Shown: one piece after another, positions 7,623 to 15,875 of the stretch
Layout of the letters: each line of letters starts with the position of its first letter
Position numbering within the stretch: position 1 is the stretch's first letter
Source: Streptomyces drozdowiczii
Lineage (GTDB): Bacteria > Actinomycetota > Actinomycetes > Streptomycetales > Streptomycetaceae
Length of the DNA: 64,000 nucleotides
Assembly (NCBI RefSeq): GCF_026167665.1
Contig: NZ_CP098740.1
Span: 6,634,001-6,698,000 of the forward strand
Direction: 5' to 3'
Program-made: the position numbers and the translations under genes
Notes under the pieces: model-generated
What the model was told of the DNA's origin: nothing
Seen by the model: the letters and a program-made list of their open reading frames with translations, nothing else
The model's database searches: none

Positions 7623-8450
7623 TCAACTCCCCGCAAGGAGACGGTCGGTGAGGTCGCGCAGCCGGCGTGCGGCGGCGGGGTCGAAGTCGGGGGTGTCGAC
7701 CGGGATGCGACGGCCTTCGACGTAGGCGCTGAGCGCTTCGACGGGGGGTTCGTCGATGGCGTCGATGATCGGTGGCAGCGCTGCCTCGACGGGCTTCGCG
7801 TGCGCTTGCATCGACCGGATGTGGGCGAGTGTCGCGCGGTCGTACTCGCCGGAGAAGCCGGTCGCCGTGACCCCGGGGTGGATGAGCACGTAACGGATGC
7901 CGGCCGGGCCGTGCTGCTCGGCGTAGGAGACGCCCAGCAGGTCGTTGAGCTTTCCGCCGTGACCGAGTGCGGCCCCTCCGTGGTAGCCGCGGCTGAGCTG
8001 GAGATCGTCCCACTGGACGATGTCGAGCCCGGCGCCCGGACCGGCCACGTTGACGACGACCGGATGCCGTGCCCGGGAGAGCGGCTCGGCGAGAGCCCGG
8101 CCCAGCACGAGGCGGCTCAGATAGAAGAGCGCGAAATTCTCCTCGTACCCCTCCGCGGTCTCCGTGCGCCGGAAACGGTAATGGCGGGCGCAGAACACCA
8201 GCGCGTCGACCGTCGGGAACGCGGCGCGGATCTCCTCGGCGGCACGAGAGGTCTCCTTCAGCAGGCTGAGGTCGGCCGTGACGAAGAAGGCCCGCCCGGC
8301 GGCGCCCGCCGCAGCCGCGGCGTCGAGGAACCGGCGGCCCTTCTCGGGATTCCGGCCGATGACGACCACCGTGTCGCCCCGCCCCAGGTACACCTCGGCC
8401 AGGGCCTTGCCGATGCCGTCGGTGCCGCCCGCGATGACCAGAGTGCTCAT
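7623..8450 (-). CDS. Short-chain dehydrogenase/reductase
   Basis: A 275-aa SDR. The cofactor loop is VIAGGTDGIGKALAEV and the Rossmann second strand VVVIGRNPEK favours NADPH. The usual catalytic Tyr-x-x-x-Lys is not evident: the stretch corresponding to it reads GGAALGHGGKLNDLL, with Lys but no Tyr four residues before. The architecture (WDDLQLSRGYHGG) resembles the SDR branch of retinol/WW-domain oxidoreductase-like proteins, in which the active-site serine region is often altered. It overlaps the upstream MFS gene (ATGA), so the two form an operon governed by the divergent TetR. Catalysis is uncertain. Confidence 0.82.
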   Translation of the reverse strand: MSTLVIAGGTDGIGKALAEVYLGRGDTVVVIGRNPEKGRRFLDAAAAAGAAGRAFFVTADLSLLKETSRAAEEIRAAFPTVDALVFCARHYRFRRTETAEGYEENFALFYLSRLVLGRALAEPLSRARHPVVVNVAGPGAGLDIVQWDDLQLSRGYHGGAALGHGGKLNDLLGVSYAEQHGPAGIRYVLIHPGVTATGFSGEYDRATLAHIRSMQAHAKPVEAALPPIIDAIDEPPVEALSAYVEGRRIPVDTPDFDPAAARRLRDLTDRLLAGS

Positions 8451-9955
8451 TCGCCCTCTCCCCGCGTGCGAACGGATGCGGTGGGGACTCCCACGGACGG
8501 GGCCTCCTCGGAAGGGGCCTCCGCCGACGGGCTTCCGGCGGACGGGGCCTCCGCCGGCGCGGGGCGGCCCGGCAGCAGGGTCGCCGCACCCAGGACGAGG
8601 ACGAGCACCGCGGACACCGTCCAGTACGCGGCGTGGAAGCCGCGGACCGGGTCCCCGTCGCCCGCGGTCTGCATCACGAGCGCCACGACGGCGATGCCGA
8701 TCGACGCCCCCAGCTGGTTGAGCATGTAGAGCACCGAACTCCCCTGCGGCACCAGGGGTGCGGGCAGGGTGCGGTAGAGGGAGGCGATCGTCGGGGCGCC
8801 GACCGCGCCGAGACCCACGCCGATGGCGAACGCGGCGACGGCCGGCCACACCTCGGACGTGTCCGCGCCGATCCGGGTGAAGGCCAGCGCGCTCAGCAGC
8901 GCGAGAGCGCCACCCGCCCCTACGAGGCTCCGCGAGCCGACCCGGTCCGAGAGCCGGCCGGTGACCGGCATGGACAGGGCCGAGCCGATGCCGAGCGGGG
9001 CGAGCAGCAGGGCCGCCTCGAAGGTGCTCCGTCCCTGGACCTGCTGGTGGTAGAGGGGCAGGGCGAAGAGGCTGGCGAACGTGGCGAGGCCGACGAGCGA
9101 GCCGACCGTCACGCTGGCGGCGAAGCTGCCCCGCTGGAACAGGCGCAGGTCGATGAGGGGCGCGGCCGCACCCTCGCCGCGTCGTCGCAGGGCGTGGTAC
9201 CCGTATCCGCCCAGCAGTACGAGGGAGAGGACCAGGGGCACCAGCACCGACGGGACGGCGAACGCGGCCTGTTCGGCGGCCTGCGAGAGCGCGAGGACAC
9301 CGGCCGCGACGCCCGGCCCGATCAGGGCGAGGCCGAGGATGTCGAGCTTGCCGGCGGCCGACTCCCCGGCGGGGGAGTCCTTGGGCACGAACCTGAGGGC
9401 GAGTGCCAGGGCGACGAGGCCGATGGGGACGTTGACCAGGAACATCCAGCGCCAGCCGGTGCCCTGGAGGATGATGCCGCCGACGACCGGCCCGAACACC
9501 GGGCCGCTGGAGCCGACGATGCCCATCAGCCCCATGACGCGACCGGCGCGCGCGGGCCCCGAGGCGCGGGCGAGCAGCGTGAGCATCAGCGGGTCGAGCA
9601 GACCGGCCCCCAGGCCCTGCACGACGCGGAAGACGATGAGGCTGGGTGCGTTCCAGGCGAGGCCGGAGGCGACCGAGCCGACGAGGAAGACGACGAGGCC
9701 GAGCAGCCACAGCCGGCGTCCGCCGAACCGGTCGACCGCCCATGTGGTGACGGGGATCGAGACGGTGAGCGCGAGCAGATAGCTGGTGGACACCCAGCTG
9801 ATGGTGGACAGCGAGGTGTCGAAGTCCCGGGCGAGGGTGTCGGCCGCGACGGCGATCATCGAGCCGTCGAGGATTCCCATGATTCCGCCCAACAGGATCA
9901 CGCCGATCAGCCGCCGCAGGGCGGGATCCAGACGTTCGTCCTGTGCATGCGCCAT
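8447..9955 (-). CDS. MFS exporter, DHA2 (14-TM) family
   Basis: A 502-aa multidrug-type transporter. TM1 has GIMGILDGSMIAVAADTLAR; motif A-like VDRFGGRRLWLLGLV and motif C GSSGPVFGPVVGGIIL are clear, as is WRWMFLVNVP. The C-terminal ~35 residues are a hydrophilic tail of imperfect P-A/S-E-A-P-S repeats (about 8455-8560), which may vary between strains. GGAGA precedes the ATG. It is divergent from a TetR gene, and two matching palindromes fill the spacer, so it is a textbook TetR-controlled efflux gene. Its stop overlaps the SDR start. Confidence 0.92.
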   Translation of the reverse strand: MAHAQDERLDPALRRLIGVILLGGIMGILDGSMIAVAADTLARDFDTSLSTISWVSTSYLLALTVSIPVTTWAVDRFGGRRLWLLGLVVFLVGSVASGLAWNAPSLIVFRVVQGLGAGLLDPLMLTLLARASGPARAGRVMGLMGIVGSSGPVFGPVVGGIILQGTGWRWMFLVNVPIGLVALALALRFVPKDSPAGESAAGKLDILGLALIGPGVAAGVLALSQAAEQAAFAVPSVLVPLVLSLVLLGGYGYHALRRRGEGAAAPLIDLRLFQRGSFAASVTVGSLVGLATFASLFALPLYHQQVQGRSTFEAALLLAPLGIGSALSMPVTGRLSDRVGSRSLVGAGGALALLSALAFTRIGADTSEVWPAVAAFAIGVGLGAVGAPTIASLYRTLPAPLVPQGSSVLYMLNQLGASIGIAVVALVMQTAGDGDPVRGFHAAYWTVSAVLVLVLGAATLLPGRPAPAEAPSAGSPSAEAPSEEAPSVGVPTASVRTRGEGE

Positions 9956-9984
9956 GACTGTCTCCGATGAGATCGAGCGAGAAT

Positions 9985-10000
9985 TGCACTGGCGAGTGCA
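9985..10000. promoter_or_regulatory. TetR operator, copy 1
   Basis: A 16-bp palindrome, TGCACT-GGCG-AGTGCA, with perfect 6-bp arms. It lies 30-45 bp upstream of the exporter start codon. It matches the complement of the second copy (10048-10063) at 14 of 16 positions, which supports recognition by one TetR protein. Confidence 0.7.
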
Positions 10001-10047
10001 GAGTAGGGCACCCGCGCGTTCCGTTTCAACGGATGGGGGCAGCTGTT

Positions 10048-10063
10048 TGCACTCGCTGGTGCA
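10048..10063. promoter_or_regulatory. TetR operator, copy 2
   Basis: TGCACTCGCTGGTGCA, a near-palindrome ending 30 bp before the tetR-type start codon. Copies 1 and 2 sit symmetrically about the divergent promoter, one near each gene, which predicts both exporter repression and autoregulation. Confidence 0.68.
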
Positions 10064-10093
10064 TTTCCGCGAGCCGGTGGGTACGATGGCGGA

Positions 10094-10777
10094 GTGAGCG
10101 GAACGAGCACCCCCAAGGCCCCGTCGCGCGGCCGCATCGACAAGCGGCAGGCGATCCTGGGCGCTGCATTCACCGTCTTCGCCCAGCGGGGCTACGCCCG
10201 TGCCTGCATGGAGGAGATCGCCGAGGTCGCGGGTGTCGCCAAGCACACGGTGTACAACCACCTCGGCGACAAGCAGAACGTCTTCCGCAGCGCGATGGAG
10301 GCCGCGGCCGACGACGTGATGGCTCAGAACCTCGCCGTCGTGGACCTGTTCACCGCCGAGGGCGGCGCGGGTGCCGAGGTGTCGGACGGCGACGAGGCCG
10401 CCCGGCTCGAAGACCTGGCGTACCGCCTGCTGTTGCGATGTTGCAACGAGCAGTCCTGGGCGCTGCGGCGCCTGCTCTACGCGGAGATCGGCCAGTTCCC
10501 CGACCTGCTGGAGATCGTCTGGGGGCGTGGTGCGAGCCGGCTCAAGGAAGCGCTGGCCGACCGGCTGGCGCGGCTCGCCCTGTCCGGCCGGCTGAGGTCC
10601 TGCGATCCGGCGGAGGCGGCCGAGCACTTCCTCGCTCTGCTGACCGGTCCGATGGAGGCCCGGTCCCGGCTCGGCACCCGCGCCGTGCCGGAGGCGGAGG
10701 TCCGGCAGGTGGCCCGCTCGGCGGTCGGCGCCTTCCTGGGAGCTTACGGGGTGTCAAATCCCTTGCTGAGTTCATGA
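10094..10777 (+). CDS. TetR-family transcriptional repressor
   Basis: A 227-aa TetR protein. The N-terminal helix-turn-helix occupies residues about 12-60 (RQAILGAAFTVFAQRGYARA, then EIAEVAGVAKHTVYNHLGDK). The remainder is a helical effector domain resembling the TetR_C_7/AefR-like group. The start is a GTG; no ATG is available in frame. It is divergent from the DHA2 exporter with two operators between. The ligand is unknown; it may sense the product of the adjoining PKS cluster. Confidence 0.9.
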   Translation: MSGTSTPKAPSRGRIDKRQAILGAAFTVFAQRGYARACMEEIAEVAGVAKHTVYNHLGDKQNVFRSAMEAAADDVMAQNLAVVDLFTAEGGAGAEVSDGDEAARLEDLAYRLLLRCCNEQSWALRRLLYAEIGQFPDLLEIVWGRGASRLKEALADRLARLALSGRLRSCDPAEAAEHFLALLTGPMEARSRLGTRAVPEAEVRQVARSAVGAFLGAYGVSNPLLSS

Positions 10778-10933
10778 GTTGACACGTAATGGCAGGTTCG
10801 AGCGGTCGTACGCGAAGCGGTCGTGAACTGCTGTGAACGCTTCTTTAAGACCCTCGGCACCTGCCATCGGATCCCGGGCCGCGCGGAGAACATCGTCTGC
10901 GTGCGCGCACCCGATCGGATCAAGGGAGACATC
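10751..10933 (+). promoter_or_regulatory. Upstream region of the first JadR1-like regulator
   Basis: About 155 bp without a gene lie between the TetR stop and the regulator. An inverted repeat GTGTCAA (10751-10757) / TTGACAC (10779-10785) spans the TetR stop codon. A direct repeat AGCGGTCGT (10801-10809 and 10816-10824, 15-bp period) follows, and then TGAAC twice at 10-bp spacing (from about 10825). GGGAGA just before the GTG start at 10934 is a good ribosome binding site. No convincing -35/-10 pair stands out. Confidence 0.4.
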
Positions 10934-11617
10934 GTGCAGATTCTCGTGGTGGAGGACTCACACAACAGCGACGGCGAACTGACCCGGGCACTGGAACGCC
11001 ACGGGTACGGCGTCGCCTCCGTCAGCAGTGGCACGGCGGCACTGGACGCACACCGTGGTGCGGACTTCGTCCTGCTCGACCTCGACCTGCCCGACATCGA
11101 CGGCCTGGAAGTCTGCCGGCGCATCCGCGAGGACGCGGAGACACCGGTCATCACGTTCACCGACAGCGGCAGCGAACTCGACCGCGTCCTGGCCCTGCGG
11201 ACCGGCGCGGACGACTGCCTCGACAAACCCTACGAATTTCGCGAACTGGTGGCCCGCATCGAGGCCGTGACCAGGCGCAGGCATGCCCGGCCGGGATTAA
11301 GGGAGTCCCTGACGGTCCTCTCGATCGGAACGCTGCGCATCAATGCCGCGTCCCGCGAGGTCCTGTTGCGCGGAAGTCCCGTCGATCTCACCCGCAAGGA
11401 ATTCGACCTGCTCTACTATCTCGCCCGCCACTCCGAGAGCGTGGTCAGCCGGCAACGGCTGATGACCGAGATCTGGGAGGACCCGATGCCGCACATGCTC
11501 GGCTCCCGGGCGACCCGCACCGTTGACACCCATGTCAGTTCCCTGCGCAGCAAGTTGGGCCAGAGGAGCTGGATACGGACCGTACGCGGCGTGGGGTTCA
11601 GGGTCGGACACGGGTGA
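10934..11617 (+). CDS. JadR1-like atypical response regulator 1 (OmpR type), TTA-containing
   Basis: A 227-aa protein with a receiver domain (residues 1-115) and an OmpR winged helix (about 130-225, ending WIRTVRGVGFRVG). The acid pair E7-D8, phospho-acceptor-like D49 (LLDLDLPDIDG), Thr in ITFTDSG and Lys in CLDKPYEF are present, so phosphorylation is not excluded. No histidine kinase lies nearby. JadR1-family proteins activate angucycline operons and sense the product instead of phosphate. Codon 122 is a TTA leucine (11297-11299), the rare codon read by the bldA tRNA, so translation is probably tied to development. The GTG start follows GGGAGA. It is collinear without gaps with the second regulator at 25661-26344. 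Confidence 0.9.
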   Translation: MQILVVEDSHNSDGELTRALERHGYGVASVSSGTAALDAHRGADFVLLDLDLPDIDGLEVCRRIREDAETPVITFTDSGSELDRVLALRTGADDCLDKPYEFRELVARIEAVTRRRHARPGLRESLTVLSIGTLRINAASREVLLRGSPVDLTRKEFDLLYYLARHSESVVSRQRLMTEIWEDPMPHMLGSRATRTVDTHVSSLRSKLGQRSWIRTVRGVGFRVGHG

Positions 11618-11622
11618 AACCC

Positions 11623-11667
11623 GGTGGTGGGCCGCCGGATTCCGTGATCCGTCGGCCCGCCACCACC
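11623..11667. terminator. Hairpin terminator after regulator 1
   Basis: A long stem: GGTGGTGG plus GCCGCCGGAT on the left pairs with ATCCGTCGGC and CCACCACC on the right, around the loop TCCGTG, with a small bulge. It starts 6 nt after the stop codon. There is no T-run, as is usual for Streptomyces. Confidence 0.7.
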
Positions 11668-11797
11668 CCGCCGGTTTTCCTTTTCCTGACAACGAATTGT
11701 CGAGATGTGATGAACCGGCTGACCGGGACGGAAAACGGCGGAATCTAGAGTCGGCAGGGTTCGCGCACCGGTTCACCTCACAGACGGAGATCATCCG

Positions 11798-13021
11798 ATG
11801 ACGACGACCGATTCCGGGAATTCCCTCTCCTCCTGCCCTTACCACGCCTCCGGCTTCACCTCCGAGCGCCTCGAACTCGATCCGGCCTACGCCAGGCTGC
11901 GGAGCGAGGAGCCCGTCACGCGGGTCACGATGCCGCACGGCGGGGACGCCTGGCTGGTGACCCGGTACGCGGACGTACGCGCCGCGCTCTCCGACACCCG
12001 GCTGAGCAGGGCCGCCGCCGTCGGCAAGGACGTCCCCCGGTCCAGCCCGCTGATCCAGCAGGCCGACTCCCTCCTCAGCATGGACCCGCCGGAGCACACG
12101 CGCCTGCGCCGGCTCGCAGCGAAGGCGTTCACCGCACGTCAGGTGGCCGCCGTCCGGCCGCGGGTGCAGGCGATCATCGACTCCCTCGTGGACGCCCTGG
12201 AGGAGTCGGGTCCCCCCGCCGACCTGGCCACCGGGCTGGCCTGGCCCATGGGCATCACGGTCATCTGCGAGACCTTCGGCATTCCGGAGGAGGACCGCGG
12301 CCGGTTCCGCGAGTGGACCGACGCCATGATGGCGCTGACGGCCGCCGATCCCACGACCATCCAGGCGGCGCGGGACAGCCTCGACGGCTACCTGCGGGAG
12401 CTGATCGCGCGCCGGATCGCCGAGCCCGGCGACGACCTGCTCAGCCGCCTGGTCACCTCGCGCGAGGACGGCGACCGGCTGACCGAGAGCGAACTCGGCG
12501 TGTTCGCCGTGGATCTGCTCACCGCCGGCCACGAGACGACCGCCAACCAGACCGGCAACTTCCTCTACACCCTGCTGTCCCGGCCCCCGCTGTGGGAGTC
12601 CCTGGTCAAGGACCCGGCCCTGGTTCCCGCGGCGGTCGAGGAACTGCTGCGGTACACCCCCCTGGCCACCAGCGTGGCGCCGTTCTCGCGGATCGCCGTG
12701 GAGGACTTCGAGCTGGCCGGGCAACTGGTGCGCGCCGGGGACGCGGTGGTCGCCCAGACCGACTCCGCCAACCGGGACGGGACCGTGTTCGAGAACCCGG
12801 AGGAGCTGGACTTCAACCGGGAGGCCAACCCGCATGTGGCGTTCGGGCACGGGGCACACCACTGCCCCGCGGCCCCGCTCGCCCGGCTCGAACTGCAGAC
12901 GGTCATCGCGACCTTGGCACGGCGGCTGCCGGGGCTGCGGCTCGCGGTGCCGGCCGACGAGGTGGAGTGGAACACCAACCGGGTGATGCGAGGTGTCACG
13001 CGCCTGCCCGTCGAGTGGTAG
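11798..13021 (+). CDS. Cytochrome P450
   Basis: A 407-aa bacterial class I P450, probably a tailoring hydroxylase or coupling enzyme for the polyketide. The I-helix motif is AGHETTANQ, the K-helix EELLRYTP, and the heme loop FGHGAHHCPAAPLAR with the Cys ligand. The heme loop differs from the FGxGxHxCxGxxLAR consensus: the Gly two after Cys is Ala and the residue after Cys is Pro. No ferredoxin gene adjoins it. It is monocistronic, facing the 13-gene leftward operon. An inverted repeat GACAA-CGAA-TTGTC lies about 100 bp upstream. Confidence 0.92.
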   Translation: MTTTDSGNSLSSCPYHASGFTSERLELDPAYARLRSEEPVTRVTMPHGGDAWLVTRYADVRAALSDTRLSRAAAVGKDVPRSSPLIQQADSLLSMDPPEHTRLRRLAAKAFTARQVAAVRPRVQAIIDSLVDALEESGPPADLATGLAWPMGITVICETFGIPEEDRGRFREWTDAMMALTAADPTTIQAARDSLDGYLRELIARRIAEPGDDLLSRLVTSREDGDRLTESELGVFAVDLLTAGHETTANQTGNFLYTLLSRPPLWESLVKDPALVPAAVEELLRYTPLATSVAPFSRIAVEDFELAGQLVRAGDAVVAQTDSANRDGTVFENPEELDFNREANPHVAFGHGAHHCPAAPLARLELQTVIATLARRLPGLRLAVPADEVEWNTNRVMRGVTRLPVEW

Positions 13022-13033
13022 AGCGGAACGGCC

Positions 13034-13065
13034 GTGAGCGGCGCCCCGCCCGGGGCGCCGCTCAC
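13034..13065. terminator. Bidirectional terminator between P450 and the PKS operon
   Basis: A perfect 14-bp stem (GTGAGCGGCGCCCC with its complement) and loop GCCC, midway between two convergent stop codons. Confidence 0.85.
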
Positions 13066-13083
13066 GCATGGGGCGAGGCCGGT

Positions 13084-13923
13084 TCAGCGGAAGGCTTCGG
13101 CGTTCTCCTTCGCCCACTGCCCGAAGGGGAGCGCCGGGCGGCCCAGCACGGCAGGGATGTCGTCGTACGTCCTGTGCGGCCGGCCGTCCCGCTCCGCCTG
13201 GTACGCGACGAGCGTCGCGGCCACCGCTTCCGGCACGAACGCGGTGAGCTCCTTCAGGTACTCCTCGGGCGTGATCAGCCGCACCACGACGTCCCGGCCG
13301 GCGGCCGCCGCCACCAGCTCCGCCTGCTGCCGCGCCGAGAGGGACTGGGGGCCGGTGATCCGCAGAGTGGCACCCCGGTGGGCCTCGTCCAGGAGCGCGC
13401 GCACCGCGACGGCGGCGATGTCCGACTCGTGGACCGGCTCGCTGTGGGCCTCGGGGTAGGCGAGCCGCAGCGGACGCCCCTCCCGTATCTCCGGCGCCCA
13501 CTGGAGGGCGTTGGTGGCGAACCCGCCGGCCCGGACGAACGTCCAGCCGATCCCCGATGCCCGCAGCACGTCCTCGACGAGCCGGTGCTGCTGCGCGATC
13601 GGACTCGTGTCCGCCCCGTGGCTGTCGATGGCCAGGGAGGAGAGCAGCACGATGTGCCCGACCCCGGCCGCCGCCGCGGCATCGGCCAGACGGGCGGCGC
13701 CGGCCGGCTGGGCGTACAGGAAGATCTTCCGCACGCCCTGGAGGACCTCGTGCAGGCCCTGCGGTGAGGCGAGGTCGAGGCGCACCCGCTCCACCTCGTC
13801 GGGCAGTGCCGTCAAGGACTCCGGGTCGGCGCTCGCGGCGCGCACCTTCTCGCCGGCGGCGAGCAGTTCGCGTACGACGGCGGCGCCGACCCGGCCGCGC
13901 GCTCCGGTCACCAGGATGGTCAT
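13084..13923 (-). CDS. NmrA-like NAD(P)H-binding oxidoreductase
   Basis: A 279-aa atypical SDR of the NmrA/quinone-reductase-like group. The N-terminal Rossmann loop is TGARGRVGAAVV. The protein lacks a clear Tyr-x-x-x-Lys, as in many NmrA proteins, but keeps the conserved HIVLLSSLA and FVRAGGFATN blocks. In aromatic PKS loci such proteins act as quinone or enoyl reductases. It is the last gene of the leftward operon, with its start overlapping the ABM stop (ATGA). The precise substrate is unknown. Confidence 0.85.
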   Translation of the reverse strand: MTILVTGARGRVGAAVVRELLAAGEKVRAASADPESLTALPDEVERVRLDLASPQGLHEVLQGVRKIFLYAQPAGAARLADAAAAAGVGHIVLLSSLAIDSHGADTSPIAQQHRLVEDVLRASGIGWTFVRAGGFATNALQWAPEIREGRPLRLAYPEAHSEPVHESDIAAVAVRALLDEAHRGATLRITGPQSLSARQQAELVAAAAGRDVVVRLITPEEYLKELTAFVPEAVAATLVAYQAERDGRPHRTYDDIPAVLGRPALPFGQWAKENAEAFR

Positions 13924-14585
13924 GTGTCGCTCCTGTCGGGGGTGATGCCGTGGTGGAGGTGGAAGCGGCGGAAGCCGATGGGGCGTACGCCGGGGGTGGC
14001 GCCGGTGGCCCGGAGGGTGGCCGCGCGGGCCGCGCCCTCCAGGAAGGCCAGGTGCGCCTCGTCACTGGTCCACTCCGCGTAGTTGAGGACCCGGCTGCCG
14101 TCCGTGCTCGCGTGGAAGTGGGCGCTGAGCATGCCTTCGCGCTGCTCCGCCGGTGCGTCGGTGACGGCCCGCGCCACGGACTCGATGATCCGCTCCTGTG
14201 CGTCGGCTCCGTCGACGTCGAAGGTGGCGACGACGACGGCTCCGGGGGGTGTCCCGGTGCCGTCCAGGACGACGCTGGTGTGCAGCCGGTAGGAGACGGC
14301 CGCGGCCGACGCAGGGCCCCGAAGCGTCCGGACGAGATCCTGGTGGGCGGTGGGCCGCGCGGACTGGACGTAGGCGAGGACCGTGTCGCCGACCGTATCC
14401 AGATAGGAGTGGAACGAGAGCAGGCCGTCGGGCCACACGGCTGCCGCCCACCGGTCGGACACCTCGTCCAGCAGGGCGCGGGCGGCGTCACGTCCGGGGG
14501 CGTGCCAGTGGGTGATGTGGACCGAGGTGGCGTCCGGGCGCGCGATGTCGGGGCCGCGCCGGGCGGCCCGGGGTTCAGCGCCCAT
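13920..14585 (-). CDS. Tandem ABM monooxygenase, PKS tailoring
   Basis: A 221-aa protein with two ABM modules. Module 1 ends DTVLAYVQSARPTAH, module 2 RVLNYAEWTSDEAHL, the same pattern as the ABM protein at 6442-7515. Relatives in angucycline clusters (JadG, AlpJ, GilOII) open or rearrange ring B. A B-ring oxygenase role is inferred from family and context; an anthrone-oxygenase role is the alternative. The ATG start at 14585 has no strong ribosome binding site. Confidence 0.82.
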   Translation of the reverse strand: MGAEPRAARRGPDIARPDATSVHITHWHAPGRDAARALLDEVSDRWAAAVWPDGLLSFHSYLDTVGDTVLAYVQSARPTAHQDLVRTLRGPASAAAVSYRLHTSVVLDGTGTPPGAVVVATFDVDGADAQERIIESVARAVTDAPAEQREGMLSAHFHASTDGSRVLNYAEWTSDEAHLAFLEGAARAATLRATGATPGVRPIGFRRFHLHHGITPDRSDT

Positions 14586-14636
14586 GGGGCTGCTCGCGGA
14601 GGGTGGCGGCGAGCGGGAGCGGTGGTGCGGTGCGGG

Positions 14637-15875
14637 TCATGCGGGTTCCTTCCGTGCGGGCGGGCCGGGACGTCCGTCGCGGAGTCCGGGGAGGGCGGCG
14701 GCCAGACCCGCGGCCGCCACGACGGCCAGCACGGCGAGGGCCGGGCGCGGGTCGTCGAAGGCGGTCAGGAGCCAGGCGGTGAGCGGGAGGAGCAGGACCG
14801 CGCCGAGTTGCACGGCCATCTGATAGAGCGGGATCGCCGTGGCGCGACGCGACGGCGGTACGGACCCGGCGGCCCGCATGTTGAGCGCGGCGAAGGAGAG
14901 CACGAACCCGGCGCCGACGAGGAGCAGCACGGGCAGCGTGCGGGTGAGGTACGCGTCCGAAGGGGGCCGCCACACGGCGAGCAGGTATCCCAGCAGGGGC
15001 GCCGCGGCCCCCAGTGCGATGAGCCGGCCCGTTCCGTGGCGACGGACCAGGGAGCCCGCGAACGGCACGGACACGGCGAGCGGCACGCAGGCGGGCAGCA
15101 GCGCCAGCGCACCGGTCCAGGGCGACAGGCCGAGCTGACCCTGCATCTGGAAGGTGAGCAGGAACAGCAGCCCGTGATAGGTGCCGTTCAGCGTGGCCGC
15201 CCCCAGACCGGTGCGCAGCAGCACGCGGTCGCGCCCCGGCGGCTCCGGTGCGGGGAGACCTGCGCGGCCCGCGGCCGAAGGCGGCCGGGCGGTCACCTCG
15301 TGGGGGACGAGCCGCAGCCCCCAGAGCAGGAGGACGAGGGCGACGGGAGCCGGCAGGAGGAAGACCCAGCGCCAGCCCGCCGCCTCCAGGAGTGCTCCGG
15401 ACACGAGGAGCCCGGCCGTGAACCCCGCTGCCCCGAAGGCGGAATACACCGAGACGGCACGGCGCCGCTCCGGCCCCTCGGGGTAGGCCGTGCCGATGAT
15501 GGCGAGCCCCATCGGCGCCGTGAGGGCGGCGCACGCCCCCTTGACCACCCGGGTCGCGATGAGCAGGGCGGGCCCGTCCGCCAGCCCGCCCGCGACCGAC
15601 GCGAGCGCGAAGCCGAGCATCGCCGCCAAGTAGACGCGCCGCCTGCCGAACCGGGCGGCGAGCCGCGGCCCGCTGGTCAGCAGGGCCGCGAACCCGAGGG
15701 CGAAACCGCTCATGAGCCACTGCACGGTCAGCGGTGACAGGCCCAGGTCGTTCCCGATGACCGGCAGGGCGACCAGGACGAGCGACACCTCCGTCGCGTC
15801 CAGCACCATGTTGCCGGAGAGGACGAGGAGCAGGGGCCACGCGTGCCCGGCGGAAGCGCGTTCGGTCGTGGTCAC
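14637..15875 (-). CDS. MFS exporter of the PKS operon
   Basis: A 412-aa transporter with about 12-14 hydrophobic segments. TM1 reads LDATEVSLVLVALPVIGNDL, followed by VQWLMSGFALGF and AARFGRRRVYLAAML, and WRWVFLLPAP marks the end of TM6. It belongs to the DHA2-like exporters usual in aromatic polyketide clusters and probably exports the product. The GTG start overlaps the stop of the flavin oxidoreductase upstream (GTGA), which tightly couples the genes. Confidence 0.88.
   Translation of the reverse strand: MTTTERASAGHAWPLLLVLSGNMVLDATEVSLVLVALPVIGNDLGLSPLTVQWLMSGFALGFAALLTSGPRLAARFGRRRVYLAAMLGFALASVAGGLADGPALLIATRVVKGACAALTAPMGLAIIGTAYPEGPERRRAVSVYSAFGAAGFTAGLLVSGALLEAAGWRWVFLLPAPVALVLLLWGLRLVPHEVTARPPSAAGRAGLPAPEPPGRDRVLLRTGLGAATLNGTYHGLLFLLTFQMQGQLGLSPWTGALALLPACVPLAVSVPFAGSLVRRHGTGRLIALGAAAPLLGYLLAVWRPPSDAYLTRTLPVLLLVGAGFVLSFAALNMRAAGSVPPSRRATAIPLYQMAVQLGAVLLLPLTAWLLTAFDDPRPALAVLAVVAAAGLAAALPGLRDGRPGPPARKEPA

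Noticed and set aside
8455..8560. Repeat in the C-terminus of the MFS exporter as a tandem repeat element
   Set aside because: The P-A/S-E-A-P-S repeats are coding and imperfect; a low-complexity tail explains them.
8447..10627. A 726-aa version of the DHA2 exporter starting at 10627
   Set aside because: The extra N-terminus reads through the TetR gene and its operators antisense; the MFS fold begins at 9955.
11297..14491. A 1064-aa open frame antisense to the P450
   Set aside because: It is a GC-skew artefact without recognisable domains, overlapping the P450, a terminator and the ABM gene.
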